The translations under genes and the position numbers were made by a program. Shown one piece after another: positions 1 through 9,353 of a stretch of 64,000 nucleotides of DNA. Within the stretch, counting starts at the first letter, position 1. Each line of letters begins with the position of its first letter. The stretch is from Lachnospiraceae bacterium. Lineage in GTDB: Bacteria > Bacillota > Clostridia > Lachnospirales > Lachnospiraceae. The notes beneath the pieces were generated by a model. It searched no databases, was not told the DNA's origin, and saw nothing but the letters and a program-made list of their open reading frames with translations. The stretch spans positions 164,432-228,431 of the forward strand of contig SVFT01000002.1 in NCBI GenBank assembly GCA_015056735.1. Direction: 5' to 3'.

Positions 1-1042
1 TCTTCTGGATCTTCGAATCCTGCGTTGAATAGATCGAAAGACCGCCGCTGTAGAGCAGATTGTATGCCTGCGTCTCATTATATCCCGCAACATTTACAAG
101 GTCATTTAAGATATCTGCTGTCAGTGCATCGACGAAATAGGTATAGATGGAATCGTCTTCGGATTCTTCGTTGAAGACCTTGATCCTGTCGTAAACCTTA
201 TCTTTCATGGCCGTATCGTAAGCTTTCTGGTCGATATAGCCCTGCTCGAGCATGTTCAGGAGTACCTTCTCTCGTCTCTCGGCATTCTTGTCGGGGTGGG
301 AGATCGGGTTGTACTTGGATGGATTCTGCGTGATACCGGCGATGACCGCATCTTCGGAGAGCGTGAGTTCATAGACCGGCTTCCCGAAATAGCGGAGTGC
401 CGCTGCCTGTACGCCGAGCGTATTCTGCCCGAGGTTGATCGTGTTCATGTAGTTTTCAAGGATCTTGTCTTTATCCATCACCTTTTCGAGCTCAAGCGCC
501 AGGTACTGCTCCTGGATCTTTCGCTTGATCTTCTCGATCGTGGTCTCTTTTGTCCAGCCGCTGAAGACATTGTTCTTCAGAAGCTGCTGCGTGATGGTGC
601 TGGCACCCTGCGACAGATCGCGGTTCTTGACTGCGACGATACCCGCACGGATGATACCCTTGATATCGATACCGTTGTGCTCGTAAAAACGTTCATCCTC
701 GATCGCGACAAAAGCATGTGCGAGATCTTTCGGGATCTGATCCATCGTAACGGGGATCCTGTTCGAATCTGCGGCGACCAGTTTCGCTGTCTCATGGCCT
801 TCCGAATCGTAGACAAAAGTTGAAAAGCCGGACGGCGATACATCGATATTGGAAATATCAGGTGCGGTTGAGATGATACCCCTGAAAATGCCGATCGCGC
901 CGCTCAGTAAGATGATGCCGCCGGCGATGCAAAGAAGGAGAGCCATCTCGGTTATGAGAAGGGATACTTTGTGCCCCCATTTGGTCGAAGAGGAATTGAT
1001 TTCTTTCTGTCTCTTACGGATGCCTTTTCTTCCGTAATTCAT
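1..1042 (-). CDS. Class A penicillin-binding protein, N-terminal part (runs off left edge)
   Basis: Bifunctional peptidoglycan synthase; 347 residues are visible and the transpeptidase half lies beyond the window. The start at 1042 follows a GGGAGG site. A basic cytoplasmic tail is followed by one membrane anchor at about residues 26-52, then a GT51 glycosyltransferase domain. Visible GT51 motifs are EDERFYEHNGID, with the catalytic glutamate, then GASTITQQLLKN and ENYMNTINLGQNTLGVQAA. The enzyme should polymerise lipid II glycan chains outside the membrane. It stands alone, separated from the next gene upstream by a terminator. The family call is firm; the paralogue (PBP1a, 1b or 2c type) is not decidable here. 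Confidence 0.93.
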   Translation of the reverse strand, partial: MNYGRKGIRKRQKEINSSSTKWGHKVSLLITEMALLLCIAGGIILLSGAIGIFRGIISTAPDISNIDVSPSGFSTFVYDSEGHETAKLVAADSNRIPVTMDQIPKDLAHAFVAIEDERFYEHNGIDIKGIIRAGIVAVKNRDLSQGASTITQQLLKNNVFSGWTKETTIEKIKRKIQEQYLALELEKVMDKDKILENYMNTINLGQNTLGVQAAALRYFGKPVYELTLSEDAVIAGITQNPSKYNPISHPDKNAERREKVLLNMLEQGYIDQKAYDTAMKDKVYDRIKVFNEESEDDSIYTYFVDALTADILNDLVNVAGYNETQAYNLLYSGGLSIYSTQDSKIQK

Positions 1043-1109
1043 TCCATTGCCTCCCTTGTACAAATATCCATACTTATTCAGTATAGCAAAAAGGCGTACC
1101 TTATTCAAG

Positions 1110-1146
1110 GAAAGGCGGCCTCTCAAACCGGAGAGACCGCCCTTTT
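1110..1146 (-). terminator. Intrinsic terminator of the mgtE-HAD unit
   Basis: A stem of GGCGGTCTCTC against GAGAGGCCGCC is followed on the minus strand by CCTTT. It lies just after the HAD gene stop and before the PBP gene. Confidence 0.7.
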
Positions 1147-1153
1147 CGATTCG

Positions 1154-1756
1154 TTATTCAATTCCAAGCTCGCGAAGCTTTGCCTTCGCATCTTCCAAAT
1201 CCTTAAAGATGATCCCGTGAATACCGCACATCTGCGCAACATAGACATTGTGAGGCGTATCATCGAAGAAGACTGTCTCTTCCGGCTTCAGATCATACCG
1301 CTTCAGGAGCAGCTTATAGATCGCCGGATCGGGTTTGATGAGCTGTACCCGATAGGACCAGATACCGCCCTCTAAGTGTGACTCAAAGTCAAGCGCCTCG
1401 GGACAATCGGCATAGACTTTTGCGGAAAAGTTTGAAAGATAATACGTGTGAAGCCCTTTGGATCGTAACTCTTCGATCCAGGGGATCGCATAATCACGGC
1501 GTCTGACAAGCCCGGTCAGATCTTTGAGCACGAGCCGGATCTCCTTTTCCAGTTCGGGCGCATTCTTGACCATCAGGTCGGTAAATTCATTATATGAAAA
1601 AACGCCGCGGTCCACTTCGCTCCAGAGAATGCTCCGGACGGTCGCATCCGCAACGCGCTCCAGGACATCACCGTGAAGGCCCGCTTCTTCAAAATGCTCA
1701 CGCCATGCATAGGTCGTCAGCACGTTTCCTACATCAAATACAATATTACGGATCAT
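1154..1756 (-). CDS. HAD-family phosphatase (YihX-like, subfamily IA)
   Basis: Predicted haloacid-dehalogenase-type phosphatase of 200 residues acting on a small phosphorylated metabolite, in the cytoplasm. Motif I is FDVGNVL, so the usual second aspartate is glycine, as in the YihX-like branch. Motif II is YYLSNFS, motif III has the lysine in KPDPAIY, and motif IV is FFDDTPHNV. I chose ATG 1756 because GGAGGG lies six bases upstream; a TTG at 1774 is less likely. It starts 14 bases after the mgtE stop, so the two genes are probably co-transcribed. The substrate cannot be told from sequence. Confidence 0.88.
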   Translation of the reverse strand: MIRNIVFDVGNVLTTYAWREHFEEAGLHGDVLERVADATVRSILWSEVDRGVFSYNEFTDLMVKNAPELEKEIRLVLKDLTGLVRRRDYAIPWIEELRSKGLHTYYLSNFSAKVYADCPEALDFESHLEGGIWSYRVQLIKPDPAIYKLLLKRYDLKPEETVFFDDTPHNVYVAQMCGIHGIIFKDLEDAKAKLRELGIE

Positions 1757-1770
1757 GAATCCCTCCGAAG

Positions 1771-3120
1771 TCAAATGTGCAATAGCTGTGTCGCGATCCG
1801 AAAATATACAAGCAGCGAGATGGCATCTACGATCGTCGTGATGAACGGACTCGCCATAACGGCCGGGTCAAAGCCCGCTTTCTTGGCAAACATCGGGAGC
1901 ATACAGCCAACGACCTTTGCAAAAAGGACTGTCAGAATCAGCGTCAGGCAGATGACGACCGTCACCTGCAGGCCGACCTTATCAAGCAGCATCAGTTTTG
2001 CAAAATTGGCTATTGCCAGCGTTACACCGCAGCAAAGCGCCACTCTGATCTCTTTCCAGACAACCTGAAACAGGTCACCGAATTCGATCTCATCAAGTGA
2101 CAGACCACGAATGATCGTAACGGATGCCTGTCCGCCGGCGTTGCCGCCCGTGTCCATGAGCATCGGGATAAAAGCGGTCAGCACCACATAGACGCTGAGC
2201 GCATCTTCAAATGATGAGATGATCTTGCCGGTAAACGTTGCGGAGATCATGAGAAGCAGCAGCCAGGGGATACGCTTCTTAAAGGTTTCTATAACACCTG
2301 TTTTCATATATGGCTTGTCCGTCGGCAGGATCGCGGCCATCTTTTCAATATCCTCGGTGGCCTCTTCCGTCATGATGTCGACAACGTCATCGACCGTGAC
2401 GATACCGACAAGCCGGTTTTCATTGTCCACAACAGGCATGGACGTAAAGTCGTATTTCTGGAATTGGTGCGCAACCTCTTCCTGGTCCATCATCGTCTGC
2501 AGCGAGATAACATTCTCATGCATGATGTCGCCGATGATCGCATCGGGCGGACTGATGAGAAGATAACGAAGTGCAACGGTTCCCTTCAGGGTACGCTTCG
2601 CATCGAGCACGTAGCAGATATTGATCGTTTCGGAATCAACGCCGATCTTGCGGATCCGCTCGATCGCCTCGGCAACCGTGCTTTTCTCTTTGAGATCGAC
2701 ATACTCCACCGTCATGATACTGCCGGCAGAGTCTTCCGGATAACGCAGAAGATGATTGATATCGCGTCTGGTCTCGGCGTTCGCATTGGCCAGAAGCTTT
2801 TTTACGACATTGGCAGGCATCTCCTCCAAAAGGTCCGTCGCATCATCCGCCATCAGGTTGTTGATGATGCTGGCCGCCTCTCGATCGGACAGTGCCGTGA
2901 TAATGAACTGCTGAATATCAACAGGCAGGTACGCAAAAACATCCGCCGCGATGCTCTTGGGCAGAATACGGAATACTTTGAGAAAATCTTCCTCTTCCAG
3001 TTCTTCGATGAAAGCCGCAATATCGGCATCGTTCATCTCAGAGAGCTTCTCACGGAGTTTTGTGTACTTCTTTGCCGTTAAGAGATCCAGAAGTTCCTGG
3101 AGTTCATTAATCTCTTCCAT
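1771..3120 (-). CDS. mgtE: Magnesium transporter MgtE
   Basis: Mg2+ channel/transporter of the inner membrane, 449 residues, the usual length. In order there are an acidic MgtE N domain (about 1-130), a CBS pair (about 131-250) and five membrane helices from about 285 to the end. The pore signature MLMDTGGNAGGQAS is visible, as is DSAGSIMT at the N-domain/CBS junction. In this family the cytosolic domains sense Mg2+ and close the pore. The start follows AAGGAG. The 240-base leader holds a hairpin and a small open frame that overlaps the first codons, suggesting post-transcriptional control. It precedes the HAD phosphatase gene in one operon. Confidence 0.96.
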   Translation of the reverse strand: MEEINELQELLDLLTAKKYTKLREKLSEMNDADIAAFIEELEEEDFLKVFRILPKSIAADVFAYLPVDIQQFIITALSDREAASIINNLMADDATDLLEEMPANVVKKLLANANAETRRDINHLLRYPEDSAGSIMTVEYVDLKEKSTVAEAIERIRKIGVDSETINICYVLDAKRTLKGTVALRYLLISPPDAIIGDIMHENVISLQTMMDQEEVAHQFQKYDFTSMPVVDNENRLVGIVTVDDVVDIMTEEATEDIEKMAAILPTDKPYMKTGVIETFKKRIPWLLLLMISATFTGKIISSFEDALSVYVVLTAFIPMLMDTGGNAGGQASVTIIRGLSLDEIEFGDLFQVVWKEIRVALCCGVTLAIANFAKLMLLDKVGLQVTVVICLTLILTVLFAKVVGCMLPMFAKKAGFDPAVMASPFITTIVDAISLLVYFRIATQLLHI

Positions 3121-3218
3121 GGCAATTCTCCTTCATGTGATGTTTTTATGCTCCGACTGGGGAGAGGAACGTCCGATTTCGAACATTTCGGATAATTTCG
3201 ATTGGACCGCTTCTTCAT
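3078..3218 (-). CDS. Possible leader ORF overlapping mgtE start (46 aa)
   Basis: An ATG at 3218 with an AGGTGG site just upstream opens a 46-codon frame. It reads MKKRSNRNYPKCSKSDVP and continues 14 codons into mgtE in another frame, ending at 3078. The mgtE ATG lies inside its CCATGG. No family is recognised. It could be a translated leader that couples or represses mgtE translation, or a chance frame; the overlap and the ribosome site are the only support. Confidence 0.3.
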   Translation of the reverse strand: MKKRSNRNYPKCSKSDVPLPSRSIKTSHEGELPWKRLMNSRNFWIS

Positions 3219-3320
3219 AAAACCACCACCTTTCAAAGTCTTGCCCGTAAGAGCAGCGAACAGTCAGTAAACAGGCTGCCAATGGCAGCCCTCAACACCT
3301 AAACTTTACTCGAATGCAAG
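3219..3320 (-). promoter_or_regulatory. Structured mgtE leader, possible divergent M-box-like element
   Basis: Read on the minus strand, the leader has TTTAGGTG, a perfect 7-bp hairpin GGCTGCC-ATT-GGCAGCC (3274-3290), GCTGCTCTTACGGGCAAG and AAAGGTGGTGGTTTTATG. The first and last blocks resemble the start and end of the M-box (ykoK) Mg2+ riboswitch as I remember it. The middle is much shorter and lacks the usual core, so this may be a degenerate or different element. Its place before mgtE fits Mg2+ control. Confidence 0.35.
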
Positions 3321-3363
3321 TGGGTTGTCAATGTGATATGATGGAAAAAGGAGGATAGAACGA

Positions 3364-5370
3364 ATGAAAAATGCTTTGAGAAAACTGATCGCATACACAC
3401 TTTTGTCCGTGATGCTGATCGGAATGCTTTCCACGACCTCACTGGCCGCCGAAACGCGGAAAGAAAGTGCGATCGATACGATCGTTGCGCACATGACGAT
3501 GGATGAGAAGATCTCTCAGATGATCATCCCGGCGGTCCGGTCATGGAACGGCACGCCCGTAACGGATCTTGATGCCGCAGGCGGACTGAGCGCGGTCCTT
3601 AAGAGACATCAGTACGGCGGGATCATTCTGTCTGGCGCAAATATTACAGGAAATGAGCAGATTACGCGTCTGGTTCACTCGCTTCAGCAAAACAATGCCG
3701 CAGCAGAAGGTGTCTCGACACATATTCCTTATCTGATGCCGGTCGATGAAGAGGGCGGTATCGTCCTCCGGCTGTCTTCAGGGACCCGTATGAACGGGAA
3801 TATGGCGCTTGGCGCGACAAAGAATGCCGCAGCAAATGCAAAGAAGACCGGCGAGGTCATCGGCGAAGAACTTGCCGCAGCCGGCTTTAATACCGACTTT
3901 GCGCCTGTCGCGGATGTAAACAACAATCCGGCCAATCCGGTGATCGGCACAAGATCATTTTCGGATGACCCGAACCTGGTGGCAAAGCTTGCATCCGCCT
4001 ATGCAAAGGGGCTTTCCAAAAGCGGGATTGTAGCGACCTTCAAGCATTTTCCCGGACACGGTGATACAGGTACGGACAGTCATATCGGAACGCCTTCCGT
4101 TGCAAAGACATACGAAGAGATCGCTTCCTGTGAGCTTATCCCGTTCAAGAAGGCGATCGAGGACGGCGCAGATCTGATCATGACAGCGCATATCACGTAT
4201 CCTATGATCGACGAGGAAGTGACCTTCGGTGACGGTGTGACAAAAGGATTTTATCCCGCTACCATGTCCAAAGTGATGATCTCCGATATCCTTCGCTCCC
4301 GTCTTGGGTATAACGGCGTTGTCGTAACGGATGCGCTGGAAATGGAAGCGATCCACTCCGGCGGGCTGGTGCCCGGCGAAAGGGATTCCGTCCGCTATCA
4401 TGTCGGCATTGCGGAAAAGGTGATCAATGCGGGTGTGGACATCCTGCTCCTGCCGCTCGATCTGACAGATAAAAAAGCGGCTTCGTTCTACGACAGTTAC
4501 ATTGCGGGGATAGCTTCGCTCGTAGAGCAGGGTTCGATCAATGTAAGCAGGATCGATGAAAGTGTAAAGCGGATCCTTATGCTCAAGGTAAAATACGGGA
4601 TCCTTGATCTGAGCGAAAATAAAAAAGATGCCGAGAATCTCGGTGTGAAAATGCAGCAGGCCGGAGCGGTCATTGGTTCCGCGTCGCATCACGATACCGA
4701 GATGGCGATCGCACGAGAAGCGATCACACTGGTCAAGAACGATCGGGGATCCCTTCCGCTTGCAAAAGAGCAAACGCGTATCGTCGCGCTTGGCAGACGG
4801 GAGAGCGATGTCAAAACGATCGGGTATGCGATCGGCAGGATGAAAGAGACCGGCTCCCTTGCTCCGGAAGCGGAAGTATCCGTCTTCTACAACTGCGATA
4901 CCTCTGATACAAAAAAACCGCACTACACGGCCGAGATGAAGCGGGCGATCAGGGAAGCGGATGTGGTCATCGGCTTTTCCTACGCGGCCGGCAAAAGCAC
5001 GTTGGATCTGAAAGATGCGCAGTCTGTAGCGCTTCACAGCGCGATTACCGATACGCATGAGGGCGGCGGACGGTTCATTCTTGTCAGCGAGAACCTGCCA
5101 TATGATGCAGCTGTCTATCAGGCAGCGGATGCGATCGTTCTGGCCTATCTGGGTGCGGGACTGAATATCGATCCGACAGAACGGTCCGGCAGCGCGGGGG
5201 CATCTGCATTCAACGCGAATGTCATTGCGGCCGTAGAGACCATATTCGGGCAAAATAAGCCGAAAGGGCATCTGCCCGTGAACCTGCCGCAAGCAGAAGC
5301 CGGCGAAGACGGGCGGCTGCGGTATACGGGTGAGGTACTGTATCCGAGAGGGTATGGACTGAGCTTCTGA
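3364..5370 (+). CDS. nagZ: Secreted beta-N-acetylhexosaminidase, GH3 (NagZ-like)
   Basis: Exported enzyme of 668 residues that should remove N-acetylglucosamine from muropeptides or wall fragments. It has a signal peptide (about 1-28, ending SLAAE), a GH3 barrel and a C-terminal GH3 alpha/beta domain. The NagZ signature KHFPGHG followed by TDSH is at about residues 225-240, and the nucleophile region is VVTDALEMEAI. The length and the extra domain resemble Bacillus NagZ (YbbD) rather than the short proteobacterial form. The start follows AAGGAGG. It is a single gene ending at a strong terminator. It may feed GlcNAc to the nearby nagB pathway and the PTS at 27 kb, which is inference. Confidence 0.93.
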   Translation: MKNALRKLIAYTLLSVMLIGMLSTTSLAAETRKESAIDTIVAHMTMDEKISQMIIPAVRSWNGTPVTDLDAAGGLSAVLKRHQYGGIILSGANITGNEQITRLVHSLQQNNAAAEGVSTHIPYLMPVDEEGGIVLRLSSGTRMNGNMALGATKNAAANAKKTGEVIGEELAAAGFNTDFAPVADVNNNPANPVIGTRSFSDDPNLVAKLASAYAKGLSKSGIVATFKHFPGHGDTGTDSHIGTPSVAKTYEEIASCELIPFKKAIEDGADLIMTAHITYPMIDEEVTFGDGVTKGFYPATMSKVMISDILRSRLGYNGVVVTDALEMEAIHSGGLVPGERDSVRYHVGIAEKVINAGVDILLLPLDLTDKKAASFYDSYIAGIASLVEQGSINVSRIDESVKRILMLKVKYGILDLSENKKDAENLGVKMQQAGAVIGSASHHDTEMAIAREAITLVKNDRGSLPLAKEQTRIVALGRRESDVKTIGYAIGRMKETGSLAPEAEVSVFYNCDTSDTKKPHYTAEMKRAIREADVVIGFSYAAGKSTLDLKDAQSVALHSAITDTHEGGGRFILVSENLPYDAAVYQAADAIVLAYLGAGLNIDPTERSGSAGASAFNANVIAAVETIFGQNKPKGHLPVNLPQAEAGEDGRLRYTGEVLYPRGYGLSF

Positions 5371-5392
5371 TCGGCCACAGCTTCTATTGGAG

Positions 5393-5434
5393 AAAAACCT
5401 CGGGCTTCCATCGTGGAAGTCCGAGGTTTTGTTT
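5393..5434. terminator. Bidirectional terminator between nagZ and yigZ
   Basis: AAAACCTCGGGCTTCCA, a TCG loop and TGGAAGTCCGAGGTTTT form a stem of about 17 bp, with A and T runs on both sides. It can end both convergent genes. Confidence 0.9.
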
Positions 5435-5468
5435 GATGAATATGAACCATGAACCCCGTCCCCCTGGC

Positions 5469-6122
5469 TCATGCAAACGATCCTGAATCGTCGATATAAT
5501 ATGCAGTTCCTTTCTTTTCAAGGATCGCTGTCCCGCCGGAGGCATCCGTCACGGCAGTGATGAATGTATGCTCGACAGCTGCCGGTACCGTCACGGAGAA
5601 CTTCGCAACGTCGGTGTAGTCCGTCTTCTCAACCATGATTCCATTACCGGAAAAAATGTACTGGAGCTTGCCGACGAGTGTGTAGGCCACCTCCACATCA
5701 TAAGCGATACCGTAGCGCATCAGACCGATCTCGGAATTTAAGACGGCTTCCTTGGCCGCAGCACTGTAGGCTCTCGTAAGCCCGCCGGTCCCAAGCAGTG
5801 TCCCTCCGAAATAGCGTGTCACCACGCAGACCGTGTTGGTAAGTCCTGCGCCTTTTAACACTTCCAGAATCGGACGGCCGGCTGTGCCGCTCGGCTCACC
5901 GTCGTCACTGCATCTCTCCAAATCGGAACGTTTTCCTATGATAAAAGCAAAGCAGTGGTGCTTCGCATCGTAATGCTTCTTTTTGATCGATTCGATAAAC
6001 GCGTATGCTTCTTCTTCTGACTCTACTGCCTTTAAGTCGGCGATGAAACGGGACTTTTTCTCTTCAATCTCGCCGCTTCCCGCTGTCAGGAGCACGCGAT
6101 AGGATTCTGCCATATCACTCAT
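5469..6122 (-). CDS. yigZ: YigZ/IMPACT family protein
   Basis: A 217-residue protein of the UPF0029/YigZ family, related to eukaryotic IMPACT; the biochemical role in bacteria is unsettled. The signature DGEPSGTAGRPIL and VVTRYFGGTLLGTGGLTRAY are both present, followed by the C-terminal DUF1949 domain. I chose ATG 6122, which has GAGGGG seven bases upstream; an ATG at 6137 has no ribosome site. It is a single gene converging on nagZ. Cytoplasmic. Confidence 0.92.
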   Translation of the reverse strand: MSDMAESYRVLLTAGSGEIEEKKSRFIADLKAVESEEEAYAFIESIKKKHYDAKHHCFAFIIGKRSDLERCSDDGEPSGTAGRPILEVLKGAGLTNTVCVVTRYFGGTLLGTGGLTRAYSAAAKEAVLNSEIGLMRYGIAYDVEVAYTLVGKLQYIFSGNGIMVEKTDYTDVAKFSVTVPAAVEHTFITAVTDASGGTAILEKKGTAYYIDDSGSFA

Positions 6123-6261
6123 AAGTATACCCCTCATTTTCAGAATTATAACTTATAGACATAAAAAAAGAAACGTAGCACCCCGCATGAGCATAAGCTG
6201 TACGGCACAAAACCACATTTCTTTCGTACTGATATTACTATCGTTTCAAACGAATGTCAAT

Positions 6262-6303
6262 ATGAAAAAAGAACCCGTCCGTCGGACGAGCTCTTTCATT
6301 TTC
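6262..6303 (-). terminator. Terminator of the SEC-C gene
   Basis: On the minus strand an AAAGAGCTCGTCCG / CGGACGGGTTCTTT stem is followed by TTTTTT, just after the stop at 6307. Confidence 0.8.
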
Positions 6304-6306
6304 TCT

Positions 6307-6813
6307 TTACGCGTTTTTACCGCAGCATTTTTTGTATTTCTTGCCGGATCCGCAAGGACAGGGATCGTTGGGATAGATCTTTGCTTCCTTCTTGATCGTT
6401 GTGGAAGCTTTCTGCTCCTTGTAGAGTGCTTTTTGTGTATCCTTGTCGAAGATCGCATCCCACTCTTCGAGGCCGTAGAGCCAGTCCGCACCGGCGGCGA
6501 CCATGTTCTTGTAAAGAAGCTTGGTATCGAAGCCGAGCTGAACCTTTGTATCCTCTTTCATCTTTTCGATGTTGTTGGCCTTCTTCAGGGAATCGTTGAT
6601 GCCGTCGAGGAATCCGACCATCGTCATGAGGTCTGTTCCGAACTTGTCGGCGAGTTCCTGTACCGTACCCTTCACTACTTCATCGGGCGTCTTCAAAAGC
6701 TCGGCGTAGATCTCTTTTTCCTTCTGGAAATAGCTTGCCCAAAGCCTTTTGAGTTCATTCTTGTCGGCCTGCTCATTGTAAGCCATGCCTCTCCACTGTT
6801 CGAGTAATGTCAT
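6307..6813 (-). CDS. SEC-C zinc-motif protein
   Basis: A 168-residue, mostly helical protein with a C-terminal SEC-C motif, [17 protein letters not shown]. Its cysteines bind zinc in SecA and in many small partner proteins. The first 140 residues are charged and not assigned to a family I can name. It could be a chaperone or ribosome-associated factor, which is a guess from the motif. The start follows AAGGTAGG. It has its own terminator and lies behind nagB with a 70-base gap, so it may be transcribed from either promoter. Confidence 0.85.
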   Translation of the reverse strand: MTLLEQWRGMAYNEQADKNELKRLWASYFQKEKEIYAELLKTPDEVVKGTVQELADKFGTDLMTMVGFLDGINDSLKKANNIEKMKEDTKVQLGFDTKLLYKNMVAAGADWLYGLEEWDAIFDKDTQKALYKEQKASTTIKKEAKIYPNDPCPCGSGKKYKKCCGKNA

Positions 6814-6890
6814 GTATAAATCCTACCTTTCATGTCGCAAAGCGTGCACCTATGCACACTACGAAGTAAATCGTAATCTTTTTTACGGAT

Positions 6891-7619
6891 TCAGTCAAGG
6901 AGTTTCCCTGCCTCCGCATCGACCACGACGGTAACATCGCCGTGAAGCTGCAGGATGGAAGCGGGAACCTGCGGTGTTACAGGTCCGTAGAAAGCTTTCT
7001 TTACGATCTCGGCCTTCTTTGCACCGTTTGCGATGATCAGGACTTTCTTAGCCTGCATGATCGTGCCGATGCCCATCGTGTATGCCTGCTTCGGAACTTC
7101 ATCGATCGAAGAGAAGAACCGTGCATTGGCATCGATCGTAGCCTGCGCCAGGTCAACACAGTTTGTGGACGGAACGAAATGATCGGCCGGCTCATTGAAA
7201 CCGATATGTCCGTTGGGACCGAGGCCCAAAAGCTGCAGATCGATCGGACCGAACTTTTTGATGATCGCATCGTAGTCCGCACATGCTTTTGCAGCATCCG
7301 GCTCAAGGCCGTTCGGAACGTAGGTGTTCTCTTTCTTTATATTGATATGGTTAAAGAGGTGCTCATTCATGAAGTAACGGTAACTCTGGTCGTTCTCGGG
7401 CGAGAGACCTTTGTATTCGTCCAGATTGATACTTGTCACTTCGGAAAAGTCAAGCTCGCCGCTTTTCACCTTTTTTACAAGCTCTTCATAGGTTCCGATC
7501 GGGGTGGAACCGGTTGCAAGTCCGAGAACGCAGTCCGGCTTTACAGTAACCTGTGAAGCGATCAGATTGGCTGCGATACGACTCATATCCTCATAAGTAT
7601 TCGCTTTGATGATCTTCAT
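6891..7619 (-). CDS. nagB: Glucosamine-6-phosphate deaminase
   Basis: Converts glucosamine 6-phosphate to fructose 6-phosphate and ammonia, feeding amino sugars into glycolysis. At 242 residues it has the family length. Visible motifs are LGLATGSTPIGTYEEL, SINLDEYKGL, LLGLGPNGHIGFNEP and the ATIDANARFF loop. I chose ATG 7619, seven bases after GGAGC; the ATG at 7623-7625 is too close to that site. No nagA lies beside it, so deacetylation must be encoded elsewhere. It acts in the cytoplasm. Confidence 0.96.
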   Translation of the reverse strand: MKIIKANTYEDMSRIAANLIASQVTVKPDCVLGLATGSTPIGTYEELVKKVKSGELDFSEVTSINLDEYKGLSPENDQSYRYFMNEHLFNHINIKKENTYVPNGLEPDAAKACADYDAIIKKFGPIDLQLLGLGPNGHIGFNEPADHFVPSTNCVDLAQATIDANARFFSSIDEVPKQAYTMGIGTIMQAKKVLIIANGAKKAEIVKKAFYGPVTPQVPASILQLHGDVTVVVDAEAGKLLD

Positions 7620-7739
7620 TCTCATGCTCCTTCCATATAGTACAGTGCTGTTTCTAAGCGACCTTACTGTTATAATGTATTACAAGTCAGTACGAAGTAC
7701 AAGTTAAAAAAGCAGTGCGGCGCTTCCGCTTTTAAGGGG

Positions 7740-9350
7740 TCAATTGACCCGGTATCCGCAAAAGTACGTCTGCAGGGCCCGTGCTTCTTTTAACTCGGAA
7801 AGCGTGCAGTTCATGATGTCTCTGTCCGTGATCACGAAGTCAGCGGACTTGCCCGGCGTAATGCTGCCGGTCTCATGATCGAGCCCAAGCTGTCTTGCAC
7901 CGTTTATCGTATAAGCCTGCAGCGCATCCTGACGTGACAGGCGCTCTGATACGGGAGGGAGACACTCGCTGCCGCAGGAGTCAATGCTGCCCCTTGCACA
8001 GGCATAGAACATACCGAGGAACGGATTGGCGGTTTCCTCCTCTAAGCAGCTGTCACTTCCGAAAGAGACGGATACGCCGCCGCGAACCATCTGCCCGATG
8101 GGGAACTGCGCAAGATACCGCGTTTCGCCGAGCCGTGCCTTCGTGTAAGTATCGTCCTTCATCCAGTGCGGAGTCGTCTGGAAGAAGATATCGCCGGCAT
8201 CGATGATCCGCCTGATATCCTCGCGGCGGTAGAGCTGGTTGTGCGCGATCGTCTTGGTGCCTTTGATCGGTCCGAGTCCGCACAGGACATCAAGTGCCCG
8301 ACTGACAGCTTTGTCACCGATTGCGTGAATATGTACGGAAAATCCTGCTTTGGCCGCTTCTGACGCAGCTGTCTTCATCTCTTCAAAGGATACGATCTCA
8401 CTGCCAAAGCTTTTTTCGCCATCCAGATACGGTTCGAATAACAGCGCGGAGTATTCCTCGACCGTGCCGTCTGCGATCAGTTTCAGCGTATTTGGAAATA
8501 CATGCGCTGAGCTGTATTTGCTGCGCTGCGTTTCCATCAGTCTGATCGCCTCGACCGTCGGCAGGTATTCTTCACCGTGATAACCGAAGCTTGTGGCGAT
8601 CCGAAGTGTCAGATGACCGGACCGGTCCATGTCGTGAAGCGCTTTTGCTATGCGATCGTCGTCCGAATCCAGACTCATGGCGTCAAATACTGTCGTATAT
8701 CCGAGTGCATTGCAGGATCGAAACAAAGAACTGAGAATTTCGGAAGGGGCCTGTTCGCTGCCGCCTTCGATCAGTTTTTTGCACTGCATCATAGCGGGGA
8801 TCTCGATGACCAGGCCGGTCGGATCGCCGCCTTCGTTTCTGACAAAATAGCTGCTATTACTTGGATCCTCTGTATTCCGGTCAATGCCGAGCGTTTGCAT
8901 GGAAACCGAGTTGAGCAGGGCCGCATGTCCGTCATTGCTGATGACCATGACAGGTCTGTCGGGAAACGCAAGGTCCAGATCCTCGGCGCTGAATGTGCCC
9001 CGTGTCAGATCGAATCCCATCGCCAGGATGGGACGTCCGTCTATGACGGGGCGCTCTTTTATAAGCGATAGAAGAACACTTCCAAGCTCTTCGGGCGCTG
9101 TATCGCTTTCGATAAAGCGCATGTCGGCGGAAGCACTCTCAAGTCCTGCCAGAATGTGGCAATGCGAATCGATCAGGCCCGGGATCACACATTGACCACA
9201 CAGATCAACGGATTCGTCATACGCTTTTTGATCCGCATCGTTTCCGATATATATAAATCTGCCGTCACCGACGATAAAAGCCGATGCGGACGGACAAGCG
9301 GGGTCCGCCGTATAGACGACCCCGTTCCGATAGAGGATTCTTTTTTCCAT
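7740..9350 (-). CDS. YtcJ-like metal-dependent amidohydrolase
   Basis: A 536-residue amidohydrolase-superfamily enzyme. The metal-binding HxH is in GLIDSHCHI near residue 62. Further ligands are in VHIHAIGD and AHNQLY, and the closing part DFVITDRDIM is typical. Family members hydrolyse amides or related bonds; YtcJ relatives are poorly assigned. It starts three bases after the stop of the acyl-adenylating GH3 gene and must be co-transcribed with it. That raises the idea that one enzyme makes an amide and the other cleaves it, which is inference. There is no signal peptide. Confidence 0.88.
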   Translation of the reverse strand: MEKRILYRNGVVYTADPACPSASAFIVGDGRFIYIGNDADQKAYDESVDLCGQCVIPGLIDSHCHILAGLESASADMRFIESDTAPEELGSVLLSLIKERPVIDGRPILAMGFDLTRGTFSAEDLDLAFPDRPVMVISNDGHAALLNSVSMQTLGIDRNTEDPSNSSYFVRNEGGDPTGLVIEIPAMMQCKKLIEGGSEQAPSEILSSLFRSCNALGYTTVFDAMSLDSDDDRIAKALHDMDRSGHLTLRIATSFGYHGEEYLPTVEAIRLMETQRSKYSSAHVFPNTLKLIADGTVEEYSALLFEPYLDGEKSFGSEIVSFEEMKTAASEAAKAGFSVHIHAIGDKAVSRALDVLCGLGPIKGTKTIAHNQLYRREDIRRIIDAGDIFFQTTPHWMKDDTYTKARLGETRYLAQFPIGQMVRGGVSVSFGSDSCLEEETANPFLGMFYACARGSIDSCGSECLPPVSERLSRQDALQAYTINGARQLGLDHETGSITPGKSADFVITDRDIMNCTLSELKEARALQTYFCGYRVN

Positions 9351-9353
9351 AGG

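Noticed and set aside
3955-5472. 505-codon open frame antisense to nagZ
   Set aside because: It lies wholly opposite a clear GH3 enzyme, has no ribosome site and its product is unlike any family; such mirror frames are common in this codon usage.
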